Source of the DNA: Candidatus Competibacter sp.
GTDB taxonomy: Bacteria; Pseudomonadota; Gammaproteobacteria; Competibacterales; Competibacteraceae
NCBI GenBank assembly: GCA_029624815.1
Contig: JARSSH010000041.1
Coordinates: forward strand, 1 to 64,000
Length of the DNA stretch: 64,000 nt
Direction of reading: 5' to 3'
The translations under genes were made by a program, and so were the position numbers. The notes beneath the pieces are model-generated. The model saw only the letters and a program-made list of their open reading frames with translations, did no database searches and was not told the origin of the DNA. Below are positions 34,901 to 43,640 of the stretch, one piece after another. Positions within the stretch are counted from its first letter, which is position 1; each line of letters begins with the position of its first letter.

Positions 34901-36235
34901 GGCGTTTTCACCGACATCGCGGCGATCAAGAGCTTCGAACGGCAACTCATTTTTCTCGCTCATCACGATCCGCTGACCGAACTACCGAATCGATCTCTGT
35001 TCAACGACCGCCTGACCCAGGGCATTCTGCACGCGGCTCGCGACAACACCCGCCTGGCCGTATTGTTCATCGATCTGGACCACTTCAAGAATGTCAACGA
35101 CACCTTGGGCCATCAGCTTGGCGATCGATTGCTGCAAATGGTGGCCGAGGAGCTGCGAAAGCCGATTCGCGCCTGCGACACGCTGGCGCGCTTGGGTGGC
35201 GACGAGTTCATCCTGCTGATCGAGCGTATCGACAGCCATCAGGATGCCACCATGGTGGCCCACAAGTTGCTGGCCATCTTCGAAAAACCGTTCTTGCTCG
35301 CGGAACACGACATCCATATTTCCGCCAGTATCGGCATCAGCTACTACCCGGCCGACGGCCGGGATTGTGGCGAGTTGGTGAAAAACGCCGACGCCGCCAT
35401 GTATCAGGCCAAGGCCAAGGGCCGCAACAACTATCACCTGTACGCTCGGGAAATGACCACCAACGCCCTTGAGCGCTTGCGTCTGGAAGCGATGTTGCGG
35501 CGCTCGGTGAGGAACGACGAGTTGGTCGTCCATTTTCAACCGCAGGTGGACATGGCCAGCGGCGCGCTGATCGGCGCCGAGGCGCTGGTCCGCTGGAACC
35601 ATCCCGAACTGGGCCTGATCCTGCCTGGAAAATTCGTCTTCCTCGCCGAGGAAACCGGCTTCATCGCCACTTTGGGAGAGTGGGTGCTGCGGGAGTCCTG
35701 CGCGAAGCTGCAAGCCTGGCGCGCGGCGGGATATCCCCTCGGCAAAATTTCCGTCAACTTCTCGATCCGGCAATTCGAACGCGGCGACATGACCGGTCTG
35801 ATCGAAGCGATCCTCGCCGAAAACGGCTTGCCGCCCGAATGTCTGGAGATAGAAATCACCGAATCGTTCATCGTCAAGACCGAGGATGCATTCCGGTTTT
35901 TCGGGGATCTCCGCGCGCTCGGCGTCCATCTGGCGGTGGACGACTTCGGCACCGGCTATTCCTCGTTGATGTACTTGAAGCGCTTGCCGATCCAGCGGCT
36001 CAAAATCGACCGCTCCTTCGTGGCCGACATCGGCCGCGATCCCAACAACGAAGCCATCATCCGCGCCATCATCGTGTTGGCCGGAAACCTGGGCCTGTCG
36101 GTGATCGCCGAGGGCGTCGAAACCGAGATGCAGGCGGATTTCCTGCGGCGCGAGGGTTGCCCCCACGGGCAGGGCCATTATTTCGGCCGGCCGCTGCCGG
36201 AAGATGAGTTCGTCGCGCGCTGGCTGTCCGTTTGA
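31982..36235 (+). CDS. Membrane-bound PAS/GGDEF/EAL cyclic di-GMP protein
   Basis: 1417 residues; ATG at 31982. Helix 1 (about 27-49), a periplasmic sensor region of the dCache type (about 50-300), helix 2 (about 303-325) and HAMP (about 326-380, DATAALAEMTCGKRAL). Then come a weak PAS-like part and four clear PAS/PAC units (about 480-600, 615-735, 745-860, 870-985), the GGDEF domain (LGGDEFILLIE, near 1073, with RACD as I-site five residues before it) and the EAL domain (EALVRWNHPE near 1200, DDFGTGYSSLMYL, KIDRSFVADIG, EGVET). Both catalytic motifs are intact, so it could make or break cyclic di-GMP. It would couple an external signal to that choice. Confidence 0.93.
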   Translation: MLHETQQSLLGRSRTLAPRHPSLAFKFPLFVLALLLVVIWGLALFADFFLKQHLERLLAAHQLAAISVIAESLDQEIRLRVRSIQDLAQAAGQREIHGSPERLRAFLQDQPAIAALFNGGLLALDASGVVLADIPAMPGRVGQSLAGWGDFAAALAQGEPVVGTLPTGASFVRPSMTIAAPVGSAFARPVGVLVGITRLDTASFISRIIGTYGGEHGSVLIIDPRSGRFVAATDPTRILQPIPAPGVNRMHDRHMRGHEDSGIAVSSRGIEELSSSRRIPATGWLAVGVLPTAEAFAPVKVIQGTILSTALALSVVVPLLAVWVTRRWLRPLRDATAALAEMTCGKRALEPLPVRTCDEIGQLIDSFNRLQARVRANERLLRGHYARLQTALSAARMRFFEWSSTAEEPVAADLLALVCPQDRERVAEIVGRACAARERFLTEFRSPGSNGSEAWFIARGQVSREDPEPGVIAIVWDITEFKLAELALYENEERFEAIVDSLNDAVFLQNGQTGEFLYTNGRASELFGYSRGTFSRLTFDALCADDEATQRRALDQLAQAFEHDDPQCFECLARNAGGRQFWIEANVRAAWIGNARRLVVVVRDIDDRKLAARTLLESEKRYRTLLDLSPDAIFVHRDGVMTMVNRSALRLFGADSEARLLGLPWRERIHPDSHEAVAQRLRAVRDSEQPIILPAMEQRHLRVDGSPIEVEVTSSSILLAEGRAMLSIARDITQRKQDEARLKSLLAQREAILDNVLVGIVLFRQRVITQCNRRFEELFGYGEGEMLGCATLILYPTAEDFQTVGERAYNALAGGGTYVEELWLKRKDGSLFWGCLNGRALDSSQPQEGSVWIYSDLTAQKQGRERLRLVASVFESAAEGIVITDPDRTILAINPAFSEITGYAAEEVLGRSPNLLQSGRHDTAFFQHMWRSIEQNGKWRGEIWNRRKNGEVYPELLSISTVKDQAGCVTHYVGVFTDIAAIKSFERQLIFLAHHDPLTELPNRSLFNDRLTQGILHAARDNTRLAVLFIDLDHFKNVNDTLGHQLGDRLLQMVAEELRKPIRACDTLARLGGDEFILLIERIDSHQDATMVAHKLLAIFEKPFLLAEHDIHISASIGISYYPADGRDCGELVKNADAAMYQAKAKGRNNYHLYAREMTTNALERLRLEAMLRRSVRNDELVVHFQPQVDMASGALIGAEALVRWNHPELGLILPGKFVFLAEETGFIATLGEWVLRESCAKLQAWRAAGYPLGKISVNFSIRQFERGDMTGLIEAILAENGLPPECLEIEITESFIVKTEDAFRFFGDLRALGVHLAVDDFGTGYSSLMYLKRLPIQRLKIDRSFVADIGRDPNNEAIIRAIIVLAGNLGLSVIAEGVETEMQADFLRREGCPHGQGHYFGRPLPEDEFVARWLSV

Positions 36236-36403
36236 GAAGAGGAGGAGGCCCCGGCCAGTACCGGGATTGCGCCGGTCCAGTCCCAGGCTAAACGAGGATC
36301 TCGATCGGTCCGAGCGACCCATTCACGGTGCGTTAACCCCAAAACCGGCTGTGAGCGTTTATTGTTTATATCAAACCCGCTCAACCCTTGGAGGTCGCGA
36401 CCG

Positions 36404-37591
36404 ATGAATCGAACCCCATTGCCGTATTCGCTGGGCCTGCTGTTGCTGCTCGGCGCCGCGCCGCCAGACGCGCCGGCCCGTATCAAACTCACGACCTTGC
36501 CGGTGCGCGAGCAGGTGGAAATCCAGCTCGATCACCCGCAAATCGCCCTGGTCGAGGAAGAGCGCATCGTGCCCTTGGTCAAGGGCGTCAATCAGGTGGA
36601 TTTTTCCTGGGCCAATACCCGCATCGACCCCGACACCCTGGTGTTGCGCATCCTCGTTCCGGCGGGTGAGCAGGCGCTGGACGCCAAGGTGCTATCGGTC
36701 AGCTATCCGCCCAACGAAACCGCCCTGGTGTGGTCGGTGGCCGCCAGCGCCTCCGGCGCGGCCCGCATGCGGATCAGTTACGTGCTGGGTGGGCTGGGCA
36801 AGGAGTTCCACTACCGCGCCGTGGCCGACCGCGACGAGAAGACCCTCAATCTGGCGCAATACCTGCGAGCGAATAACGCCGCCAACGAATCCTACGACAA
36901 CGCCCGGTTCTGGGTCGGCGTCGGCGAGCGCTTCGAAAAGCCGCTGGGATTGAACGAAACCAAGGAAGTGCTACTGAATCGCTTCGCCGCCGTGCCGGTG
37001 CGCAAGACCTACACTTGCGACCCCGTGCAATTCGGCTATCTGGACCGGGCTCAGGACAAACTCAACGTGCCGATGCACTACGTGGTCAAGAACGCCGGTG
37101 GTCCCTTGGGTCGGGAACCGCTGCCGGAAGGCAAGGCGCGCATCTTCCAGGACGACGGCAAGGGCGGCAGCGCCTTCCTCGGCGAGGATCGCGGCGCGTT
37201 CACCCCGCCCGACGACGAATGGGAACTCTATCTGGGCCTGGCCCGCGACATCGGCGTGCGGCGCACCGTGGATCGCAACGAGCGCCAGCGCATTGCCGGC
37301 AATCTGTATCGCCACGACGTAACGCTGAAATACGAGATCGAGAACTTTAAGGACACGCCGGTTACGCTCGATATCGTCGAGAGCGTGCGCCAGATCCGCA
37401 ACGACATTCGCGGCGACAACGGCCGCGCCCCGGAATGGCAATTGGGCGACGGCACCCTGCGCCAACCCGATCCCGAAAAGAGCGACGCCGACAAGTTGCT
37501 GTTCCATGTGGATTTGCCCGCCCGCGCCACCGCCGGCCAGGCGCAAAAACAGATTCACACCCTGCGGCTGACCCTGAACAACGAGTGGTGA
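36404..37591 (+). CDS. Exported DUF4139-like protein, first of a tandem pair
   Basis: 395 residues; ATG at 36404 with GGAGG upstream. Signal peptide to about residue 25 (LLLLLGAAPPDAPA-RI). The beginning VREQVEIQLDHPQIALVEEE and VNQVDFSWANTRIDPDTLVL parallels the next gene's VVTFKQGVNPLQFSWANTLI, and both keep the FSWANTxIDP block, so the genes are paralogues. The central RISYVLGGLGKEFHYRAVAD and later DEWELYLGLARDIGVRRTVD with NLYRHDVTLKYEIENFKDTP are DUF4139-like. It is periplasmic; function unknown. Confidence 0.75.
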   Translation: MNRTPLPYSLGLLLLLGAAPPDAPARIKLTTLPVREQVEIQLDHPQIALVEEERIVPLVKGVNQVDFSWANTRIDPDTLVLRILVPAGEQALDAKVLSVSYPPNETALVWSVAASASGAARMRISYVLGGLGKEFHYRAVADRDEKTLNLAQYLRANNAANESYDNARFWVGVGERFEKPLGLNETKEVLLNRFAAVPVRKTYTCDPVQFGYLDRAQDKLNVPMHYVVKNAGGPLGREPLPEGKARIFQDDGKGGSAFLGEDRGAFTPPDDEWELYLGLARDIGVRRTVDRNERQRIAGNLYRHDVTLKYEIENFKDTPVTLDIVESVRQIRNDIRGDNGRAPEWQLGDGTLRQPDPEKSDADKLLFHVDLPARATAGQAQKQIHTLRLTLNNEW

Positions 37592-37596
37592 GCGCC

Positions 37597-39039
37597 ATGA
37601 TCGTGAACCGGATTGCCCGTTTGCTCTGTCTGTTCGGGTTGCTACTGCCGCTGACGCTGCCGGCCGGCAACGTCGATCTCGCCACCGTGCCCGAGCGGCG
37701 CACGGTGCAACTGACCATTTACAATTCCGAGGATCTGACTCTGGTGCGGGAAACCCGGGTGGTGACCTTCAAACAAGGCGTCAACCCCCTGCAATTCTCC
37801 TGGGCCAACACCCTGATCGACCCGACTTCGGTGGACTTGCGCTTTCGCGAACCCAAAACCGGGCTGGACGTGCTCGACACCACCTTCCCGCACCACAAGC
37901 CGCAGACCCTGTACTGGAACGTGTACAGCGACGCTGATCGCGAGGCGACCATCGAAATCAGCTACTTCACCTCCGGCATTGGTTGGGCCGCCGACTATCT
38001 GGCCATCGCCGATCCCGATGAACGGCATCTGCGACTGGAAAGCTTCGTGCGAGTCGGCAACCGATCCGGCGAGGATTACGAAAACGCCCAGGTGCGGCTG
38101 GTGGTCGGCACCATCAATCTAGTGGAAAAAATCGCCGAGCTGGCCAAGGTGCCGGTCGGGCGGGTCAACGAACTCAAGCGCGAGGAATATCGCGATCTGC
38201 GCCAGAGAGCGGCCCGCAAGGCCATGGCGCCGCCGCCCGCGCCGGCGATGGAACTGTCCATCGGCGCGATGGCCGCCGACATGGCGGAGATGGCGCCCAA
38301 GGAGATCGTCAAGGAAGGGCTGAGCGAGTATTTCATCTACACCATCGAAGGCGCCGAAACCGTGCCGAACGGCTGGGCCAAGCGCCTGCGCAGTTTCGAG
38401 GCGGACGCGGTGCCGATGACGGTCCAGTACCGTTACCGGCCCCGCGAGTACGGCGACCAGTTGACGCGGCTGTACCTGCTGAAAAACGACGTGGCGTCGA
38501 AACTCGGCGGCACCCCGCTGCCGGACGGCGTGATTCGAGTATTTCGCGCCAACGGCCGCGAGGGCTTGAGCTATCTGACCACCCAGAATCTCAAGTACGT
38601 GCCCATCGGCGACAAGATCGAACTGAATCTGGGCGTCGATCCGGCGGTGGTGTTCGAACTGGTCGAGCGGAAGGTTTACCGCGACAACTTCTGGTTGCAA
38701 ATCAAGGGCGGCAACCTCTACCGCAAGCTGGACGAGGATGGACTGAAGCTGGAACTGAACAGCCAGGTGGCGGGCTGGGACGAGCACACGGTGTACCGGC
38801 AACGCATCCGCAACTACAGCCGCAAGCCGATCGCGGTCCAGATCCGTCGCGACTATCCGGGCGACGTGGTGTTTCGCAGCCGCTTGAACCCCAGCCCGCA
38901 CGATTTCCAGACCGTGCAGTTCGAGGCCGAGATTCAGGCCGGCGAAAAGGCCGGACTGGATTACGAGGTCATCACCCGCATGGGCTACAACCAGAAGCAG
39001 AACCGGGTGGAACTGCAAACCGGGGAACCAGGACACTGA
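37597..39039 (+). CDS. Exported DUF4139 protein, second of a tandem pair
   Basis: 480 residues; ATG at 37597, five bases after the first copy. Signal peptide to about residue 24 (LPLTLPAG-NV). Features: RTVQLTIYNSEDLTLVRETR, QFSWANTLIDPTSVDLRFRE, ISYFTSGIGWAADYLAIADP, and the C-terminal DUF4139 text (YFIYTIEGAETVPNGWAKRL, FRANGREGLSYLTTQNLKYV, IELNLGVDPAVV, YRQRIRNYSRKPIAVQIRRD). A 50-residue Ala/Met/Pro-rich insert (RKAMAPPPAPAMELSIGAMA) sits in the middle. DUF4139 members are secreted and uncharacterised in bacteria. Ends 47 bases from the convergent degQ-like gene. Confidence 0.82.
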   Translation: MIVNRIARLLCLFGLLLPLTLPAGNVDLATVPERRTVQLTIYNSEDLTLVRETRVVTFKQGVNPLQFSWANTLIDPTSVDLRFREPKTGLDVLDTTFPHHKPQTLYWNVYSDADREATIEISYFTSGIGWAADYLAIADPDERHLRLESFVRVGNRSGEDYENAQVRLVVGTINLVEKIAELAKVPVGRVNELKREEYRDLRQRAARKAMAPPPAPAMELSIGAMAADMAEMAPKEIVKEGLSEYFIYTIEGAETVPNGWAKRLRSFEADAVPMTVQYRYRPREYGDQLTRLYLLKNDVASKLGGTPLPDGVIRVFRANGREGLSYLTTQNLKYVPIGDKIELNLGVDPAVVFELVERKVYRDNFWLQIKGGNLYRKLDEDGLKLELNSQVAGWDEHTVYRQRIRNYSRKPIAVQIRRDYPGDVVFRSRLNPSPHDFQTVQFEAEIQAGEKAGLDYEVITRMGYNQKQNRVELQTGEPGH

Positions 39040-39048
39040 GGTTGAGAA

Positions 39049-39077
39049 ACCGGGAGCGGCGGCAAGCCGTCCCCGGT
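39049..39077. terminator. Hairpin between convergent genes, possible bidirectional terminator
   Basis: ACCGGG (39049-39054) pairs with CCCGGT (39072-39077), and CGGC (39057-39060) with GCCG (39066-39069), around the loop GGCAA. There is one A-C mismatch and one G-U pair. No T-run follows on either side, so termination is possible but not proven. Confidence 0.45.
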
Positions 39078-39086
39078 CACCCAAAT

Positions 39087-40463
39087 TCAGCGCAGCACCA
39101 ATAGCAATTCGCCCTGGCCGCGCACCAGATTGAGCAGCAGGGAGCCACTGCGCGCGGCAAGCTGGCGCAACTCATCGGTGCTGGTGACCGCGCGATGGTT
39201 GACGCCGGTGATGACATCGTTCGCGCGCAGGCCGGCGCGGGCGGCGGGACTGCCGGAATCGACGTTCGTGATCAGCACGCCCTGCACCTTCCCGGCCAGC
39301 GGCGAATTCGGGCCGATGTCTTCGAACGCAGCGCCGGCCAGTCGCGGGTTGATGTCGTCGCCTTCGGCCTTGGCCGGGACGTACTCGCCCACTTTGGCAT
39401 CGATGGTGAGCGCCTTGCCATCCCGCAGGATTTCCAGCCGGGCCGCCTCTCCGATTTCCAGCAGACCGATGGCGTTACGTAGGCTGCCGCCGTCGCGGAT
39501 GGGTCGGTCGTTGACCCGCAGCACCACATCGCCCGCCTTCAGCCCGGCCTTGGCGGCGGTGGAACGGGGGCTGACCTGGGCGATGACCGCGCCCTGACTG
39601 GCGGGCAGGTTGAAGGCCCGCGCCAGATCCGGCGTGAGATCCTGCACCGACACCCCCAACTGACCGCGCCGCACCGCGCCATGGGCGACGATTTGCTCCA
39701 TCAGCCGCGCCACCATGTTGGCCGGAATGGCGAAGCCGATGCCGACGTTGCCCCCGCCGGGCGCGATGATGGCGGTGTTGACGCCGACCAGCTCGCCGCG
39801 CAGGTTGACCAGCGCGCCACCGGAATTGCCGGGGTTGATGGACGCATCGGTTTGGATGAAATCCTCGTAGCCCTGGATGCCCAGGCCGGTGCGGCCCAGC
39901 GCGCTGACGATGCCCGAGGTCACGGTCTGGCCCAAACCGAACGGGTTGCCGATGGCCACCACGAAGTCGCCGACCCGCAGCCGGTCGGAATTCGCCAGCG
40001 GCAGCGCGGTGAGATTGCGGGCAGGAACCTGAATCACCGCCACATCGCTTTCCGAGTCGGAACCGATGACCTTGGCCTCAAGCTGGCGGCCGTCGCGCAG
40101 GGTGACGGTGATGGTGTCTGCCCCGTCGACCACATGGTGGTTGGTGATGACATAGCCGCGACGGGCGTCCACCACCACTCCGGAGCCGACGCTTTGCGCC
40201 CGGCGCTCGCGCGGCTGGTCGGGGATGTTGAAAAAGTGGCGAAAGAAAGGGTCGTCCAGCAGTGGATTGCGGCGCTGTTGCACCCGGCTTTCGGTGGCGA
40301 TGTTGACGACCGCCGGAGTCGCCTGCTCCAACATCGGCGCCAGGGTCGGCAGTGGCTGCCCCTCCGCCAGGGCGGGCAGGGCGGCTTGAACCGGCGGCGG
40401 AACGGCGGCGGCGAGGCCCAGCGCCAGCAGGGCTGCCGACCAGAAATGGCGTTGGCTGTTCAT
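39087..40463 (-). CDS. degQ: Periplasmic serine endoprotease of the Do/DegQ family
   Basis: 458 residues from ATG 40463 (GGAGAG upstream). Signal peptide to about residue 27 (PPPVQA-AL). The protease triad is His in TNHHVVDGAD, Asp in SDSESDVAVI and Ser in NPGNSGGALVNL. Two PDZ domains follow (LGVSVQDLTPDLARAFNLPA; GVLITNVDSGSPAARAGLRA). The Q-linker near RRNPLLDDPFFRHFF is short, as in DegQ rather than DegP. It degrades or refolds damaged envelope proteins. The cbpA and hsp20 genes lie upstream on the same strand. Confidence 0.93.
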   Translation of the reverse strand: MNSQRHFWSAALLALGLAAAVPPPVQAALPALAEGQPLPTLAPMLEQATPAVVNIATESRVQQRRNPLLDDPFFRHFFNIPDQPRERRAQSVGSGVVVDARRGYVITNHHVVDGADTITVTLRDGRQLEAKVIGSDSESDVAVIQVPARNLTALPLANSDRLRVGDFVVAIGNPFGLGQTVTSGIVSALGRTGLGIQGYEDFIQTDASINPGNSGGALVNLRGELVGVNTAIIAPGGGNVGIGFAIPANMVARLMEQIVAHGAVRRGQLGVSVQDLTPDLARAFNLPASQGAVIAQVSPRSTAAKAGLKAGDVVLRVNDRPIRDGGSLRNAIGLLEIGEAARLEILRDGKALTIDAKVGEYVPAKAEGDDINPRLAGAAFEDIGPNSPLAGKVQGVLITNVDSGSPAARAGLRANDVITGVNHRAVTSTDELRQLAARSGSLLLNLVRGQGELLLVLR

Positions 40464-40554
40464 ACGGCGAAAACTCTCCAACTGGAACGATATTCAGCGA
40501 TTTTGAGCCAGGAAATGACCAGCGGCCGATCTGGCCAACGACCGTGTTACGGCG

Positions 40555-41505
40555 TCACCGTCCCCAGTGAGCGCGCGGGTCGAACGAAAGTTCCCGCGCC
40601 ATGCGCCGGAAGCATTCGCGTGCTTCCTCGGTGTCGGCCGGCGGGTTGACGATGCGCAACACCGCCAGTTGATCGCCGGGCGGCTGACCGGGCAGACCGC
40701 GACCGCGTAGCCGCAGCTTCTGGCCGTTGTGGGCGTTGGCCGCGATGTTCAGCGTCACCGGACCGCCCAAGGTCGGCACTTCGACCTTGCAGCCCAGCGC
40801 CGCTTCCCAGGGCGCCAGCGGCAGTTCCAAAGTGATATCGCGCCCCTTCACCTGGTATAGGGGATGCGGCCTGATCGTTACTTTCAGATAGAGATCGCCG
40901 CCGAGTCCGCCGCTACCCTGACCGGCCAGGCGAATCTTCTGGCCGGTGGTTACTCCGGCGGGAATCTTGACGTTCAAGGTGCGGATTTGGGCGCCGACCC
41001 GGCCGCTGGCGTCCATCTCGGGCGCCTGCAACTGCAAGGAACGCTGGCCACCGTGATAAGCTTCTTCCAGACCGATCTCCAGCGCCACGGTCCGATCCTC
41101 GCCGCCGGGCTGGTGAAACCCGCGTCCGCCACCGTGAAACCCGCGCGCGCCGCCAAACCCGCCGAGCCCCCCCAGGCCGCCGAACAGCGATTCGAAAAAA
41201 TCGCTGAAGTCGCCACCGCCGAAGCCGCCGCCGGCGGAGGTCCGTCCGCCCTGCCAGCCGGGCGGCGGCCGGAACTCCTGACCGGCCCGCCAGTTGCTGC
41301 CGAGCTGGTCGTAGGCGGCGCGCTTTTCGGAATCGCGCAGCACCTCGTAGGCCTCGGCGACCTCCTTGAAACGGTCCTCGGCGTTGGACTCCTTGCTGAC
41401 GTCCGGGTGATATTTGCGAGCCAGCCGACGATAAGCCTTCTTGATGTCCTCTTCCGATGCGTCGCGGGCCACGCCGAGGATTTGGTAGTAGTCCTTGTAT
41501 TTCAT
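40555..41505 (-). CDS. cbpA: CbpA-type DnaJ co-chaperone
   Basis: 316 residues (E. coli CbpA 306). An N-terminal J domain with KYHPDVSKE carries the HPD motif that stimulates DnaK. A Gly/Phe-rich linker follows ([20 protein letters not shown]), with no zinc-finger Cys repeats. The two C-terminal substrate-binding beta domains end at about 300 ([40 protein letters not shown]). That makes it CbpA/DnaJ class II. E. coli cbpA is followed by its inhibitor cbpM; no such gene is present here. ATG at 41505, 61 bases after hsp20. Confidence 0.92.
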   Translation of the reverse strand: MKYKDYYQILGVARDASEEDIKKAYRRLARKYHPDVSKESNAEDRFKEVAEAYEVLRDSEKRAAYDQLGSNWRAGQEFRPPPGWQGGRTSAGGGFGGGDFSDFFESLFGGLGGLGGFGGARGFHGGGRGFHQPGGEDRTVALEIGLEEAYHGGQRSLQLQAPEMDASGRVGAQIRTLNVKIPAGVTTGQKIRLAGQGSGGLGGDLYLKVTIRPHPLYQVKGRDITLELPLAPWEAALGCKVEVPTLGGPVTLNIAANAHNGQKLRLRGRGLPGQPPGDQLAVLRIVNPPADTEEARECFRRMARELSFDPRAHWGR

Positions 41506-41533
41506 GCCGGTTCCGAGCGGTTTGGACGGAAGC

Positions 41534-41559
41534 GGCCGGCGGGAGCGCCCCCGCCGGCC
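41534..41559. repeat. Perfect hairpin between hsp20 and cbpA
   Basis: GGCCGGCGGG (41534-41543) and CCCGCCGGCC (41550-41559) form a 10-bp stem with the loop AGCGCC. No T-run follows on the minus strand. It may reduce read-through from hsp20 into cbpA or protect the hsp20 mRNA end. Confidence 0.5.
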
Positions 41560-41566
41560 ATGGGGT

Positions 41567-42007
41567 TCAGCCTTCGACCTTGATGGTCCGCGACACGGTA
41601 TGGGTTAGCTTGGGAATGCCGATTTCCAGCACGCCGTGCGCGCTGCGGGCGGCGATCCGGGCCAGATCGGCGGTGTCCGGCAGGCTGAAACGGCGGTAGA
41701 AACTGCCGCAGGGCCGCTCGACCCGGCTGTAGCCGGCGCGGGTTTCACGGGTTTCACCCGGACGGTTGCCACGAAGGGTCAGGACGCCGTTTTCGGCGAT
41801 AATCTCGACGTCCTTCGGGTCCACGCCGGGGATATCGGCGCGCAGCACATAGCGTTCCTTCTCTTCCTTGATGTCCACCGCCGGAATCCAGTCGCAGGTG
41901 GCGATGCTGGATTGATCGTTGCCGGCGTTGTAGGACTCGAACAGCCGGTCCAGTTCATTGCGCATGTGGTGCATGTGTCGCCAGGGTTCGAAACGGGTCG
42001 GGTTCAT
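41567..42007 (-). CDS. Small heat-shock protein Hsp20
   Basis: 146 residues, normal for bacterial alpha-crystallin chaperones. N-terminal [20 protein letters not shown] and RLFESY. The alpha-crystallin domain spans about 38-146: [46 protein letters not shown] and [20 protein letters not shown] followed by [11 protein letters not shown], which holds the family's A-x4-GVL motif. It lacks a clear I-x-I tail (ends RTIKVEG, where IKV may serve). It holds unfolded proteins for DnaK. GAGG upstream of the ATG; a sigma-32 promoter lies about 40-65 bases before it. Confidence 0.93.
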   Translation of the reverse strand: MNPTRFEPWRHMHHMRNELDRLFESYNAGNDQSSIATCDWIPAVDIKEEKERYVLRADIPGVDPKDVEIIAENGVLTLRGNRPGETRETRAGYSRVERPCGSFYRRFSLPDTADLARIAARSAHGVLEIGIPKLTHTVSRTIKVEG

Positions 42008-42046
42008 GGCGGGAAACCTCGCGTCAGTGAGTTGTCGATGTCTTTA

Positions 42047-42074
42047 AAATGAGGCCGGCCCACCGGATTTCAAG
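42047..42074 (-). promoter_or_regulatory. Heat-shock (sigma-32) promoter of hsp20
   Basis: On the minus strand, CTTGAAA (42068-42074) is a perfect -35, followed after 13 bases by CCTCATTT (42047-42054), one base from the CCCCATTT -10. The start site would fall near 42040, about 33 bases before the ATG of hsp20. Consensus and target gene agree. Confidence 0.8.
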
Positions 42075-42118
42075 CGGTTCCGGCCGGATTTTCTTCGAAG
42101 CCGCAAGGGATGTCTGTC

Positions 42119-42664
42119 ATGAACGAACGTGAATTTCTGCCGCTGGCGATAGCGGTGCTGACCGTATCCGATACCCGTACTCTAGCGGACGACGCGTCCG
42201 GTCAAACCTTGGCGGCGCGGCTGAGCGCCGTCGGTCACCATCTGGCCGACCGGACGCTCGTGCCCGACGACATCTACCGCATCCGGGCGGTGGTGTCGGG
42301 CTGGATCGCCGATCCAACGGTGCAGGTGGTGCTGATCACCGGCGGCACCGGCATGACCGGCCGCGACAGCACGCCCGAGGCGATCCGGCCGCTGCTGGAC
42401 AAGGAGATTGACGGTTTCGGCGAATTGTTCCGCATGTTGTCCTGGGACGAGATTGGAACCTCCACCCTGCAATCGCGGGCGCTGGGCGGGCTGGCCAACG
42501 CCACGTTCATTTTCTGTCTGCCCGGCTCGACCGGGGCCTGCCGCACCGGCTGGGACCGCATCCTGCAAGCGCAGTTGGACGCCCGCACCCAGCCCTGCAA
42601 TCTGGTCGAGCTGTTGCCGCGCTTGCGGGAAGGACAGGGAGGCGGCGGTCATGCGGCGACCTAA
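42119..42664 (+). CDS. moaB: Molybdenum cofactor biosynthesis protein MoaB
   Basis: 181 residues from ATG 42119, chosen because AAGGGA sits eight bases before it; the in-frame ATG at 42110 would overlap that site. MoaB/MogA fold: [20 protein letters not shown], the molybdopterin-binding [39 protein letters not shown] and [15 protein letters not shown]. In E. coli MoaB is related to MogA, which adenylates molybdopterin. It overlaps the start of the patatin gene by 14 bases. No other moa genes are nearby. Confidence 0.9.
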   Translation: MNEREFLPLAIAVLTVSDTRTLADDASGQTLAARLSAVGHHLADRTLVPDDIYRIRAVVSGWIADPTVQVVLITGGTGMTGRDSTPEAIRPLLDKEIDGFGELFRMLSWDEIGTSTLQSRALGGLANATFIFCLPGSTGACRTGWDRILQAQLDARTQPCNLVELLPRLREGQGGGGHAAT

Positions 42665-43583
42665 ACCCCGGCTTGGCGTCGCGCTCGGCAGCGGTTCGGC
42701 CCGCGGCTGGGCGCACATCGGCGTTTTGCGGGCGCTGGAACGGGCCGGGATCGTGCCGGATATCGTGTCCGGAACCTCGATCGGCGCGCTGGTCGGCGCG
42801 GCCTACGCCAGCGACCGACTGGAGCGGCTGGAGGAGTGGGTTTCGCAGATCGACTGGTGGGAAATCATCCGCTACATGGACGTGCGCCGCGGCGGGGTGG
42901 AGGGCGAACGGCTGATGCGCGCCTTCGGCGAGCGGATCGGAGACGCGCGAATCGAGAGCCTGTCCAAACCGTTCGGCGCGGTGGCCACCGATCTGCAGAC
43001 CGGCCGCGAAGTATGGTTTCAGAGTGGTTCGCTGCTGGAGGCGGTGCGCGCCTCCATCGCCCTGCCGGGATTGTTCAGCCCGGTGCGGTTTCAGGATCGC
43101 TGGTTGGTGGACGGCGGGCTGGTGGACCCGCTGCCGGTGTCGCTGTGCCGGGCGCTGGGCGCGGAGCAGGTGATCGCGGTGAATCTGAATGGCAGCATCG
43201 TTGGCCGGCACTTTGGCGAACGACCGATGCGCCTACTCAGGTCCAGCCCCCTGCTGGGGCGGCTGAGCACCGGCTGGCAGGCGGTGTTGGGGAATTTGCA
43301 CGGCCGGCTGTCGCCGCCGGAGGAGCCGCGGAGGCCGGAAGAGGATGAGCCGCCGAGCCTGTTCGACGTGATGGCCGGCTCGATCAATATCATGCAGGAT
43401 CGCATCACCCGGGCGCGGATGGCCGGCGACCCGCCGGACGTGGTGCTGGCCCCGCGGCTGGCGCATCTGGGGCTGATGGATTTCGACCGCGCCAACGAGG
43501 GCATCGCCGCCGGCATGGACTGTGTGCGGCTGCACTTGCCGTTGCTGCGCGATGCCCTGAACCTGGCGGAAAAACCGGAGTGA
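42651..43583 (+). CDS. rssA: RssA-like patatin-family phospholipase
   Basis: 310 residues from ATG 42651 with GGGAGG upstream, starting inside the end of moaB. Oxyanion text [20 protein letters not shown], nucleophile Ser in [12 protein letters not shown] and Asp in the [12 protein letters not shown] motif make the Ser-Asp dyad complete. The later part includes [20 protein letters not shown]. RssA homologues are cytoplasmic patatins often next to rssB; rssB is not here. Substrate unknown. Confidence 0.85.
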   Translation: MRRPKPRLGVALGSGSARGWAHIGVLRALERAGIVPDIVSGTSIGALVGAAYASDRLERLEEWVSQIDWWEIIRYMDVRRGGVEGERLMRAFGERIGDARIESLSKPFGAVATDLQTGREVWFQSGSLLEAVRASIALPGLFSPVRFQDRWLVDGGLVDPLPVSLCRALGAEQVIAVNLNGSIVGRHFGERPMRLLRSSPLLGRLSTGWQAVLGNLHGRLSPPEEPRRPEEDEPPSLFDVMAGSINIMQDRITRARMAGDPPDVVLAPRLAHLGLMDFDRANEGIAAGMDCVRLHLPLLRDALNLAEKPE

Positions 43584-43640
43584 CAGGCTACGATTTCGCC
43601 TACAATCCGCCCTCTTTCGCGCAACCCTGCTGAAATCTCC

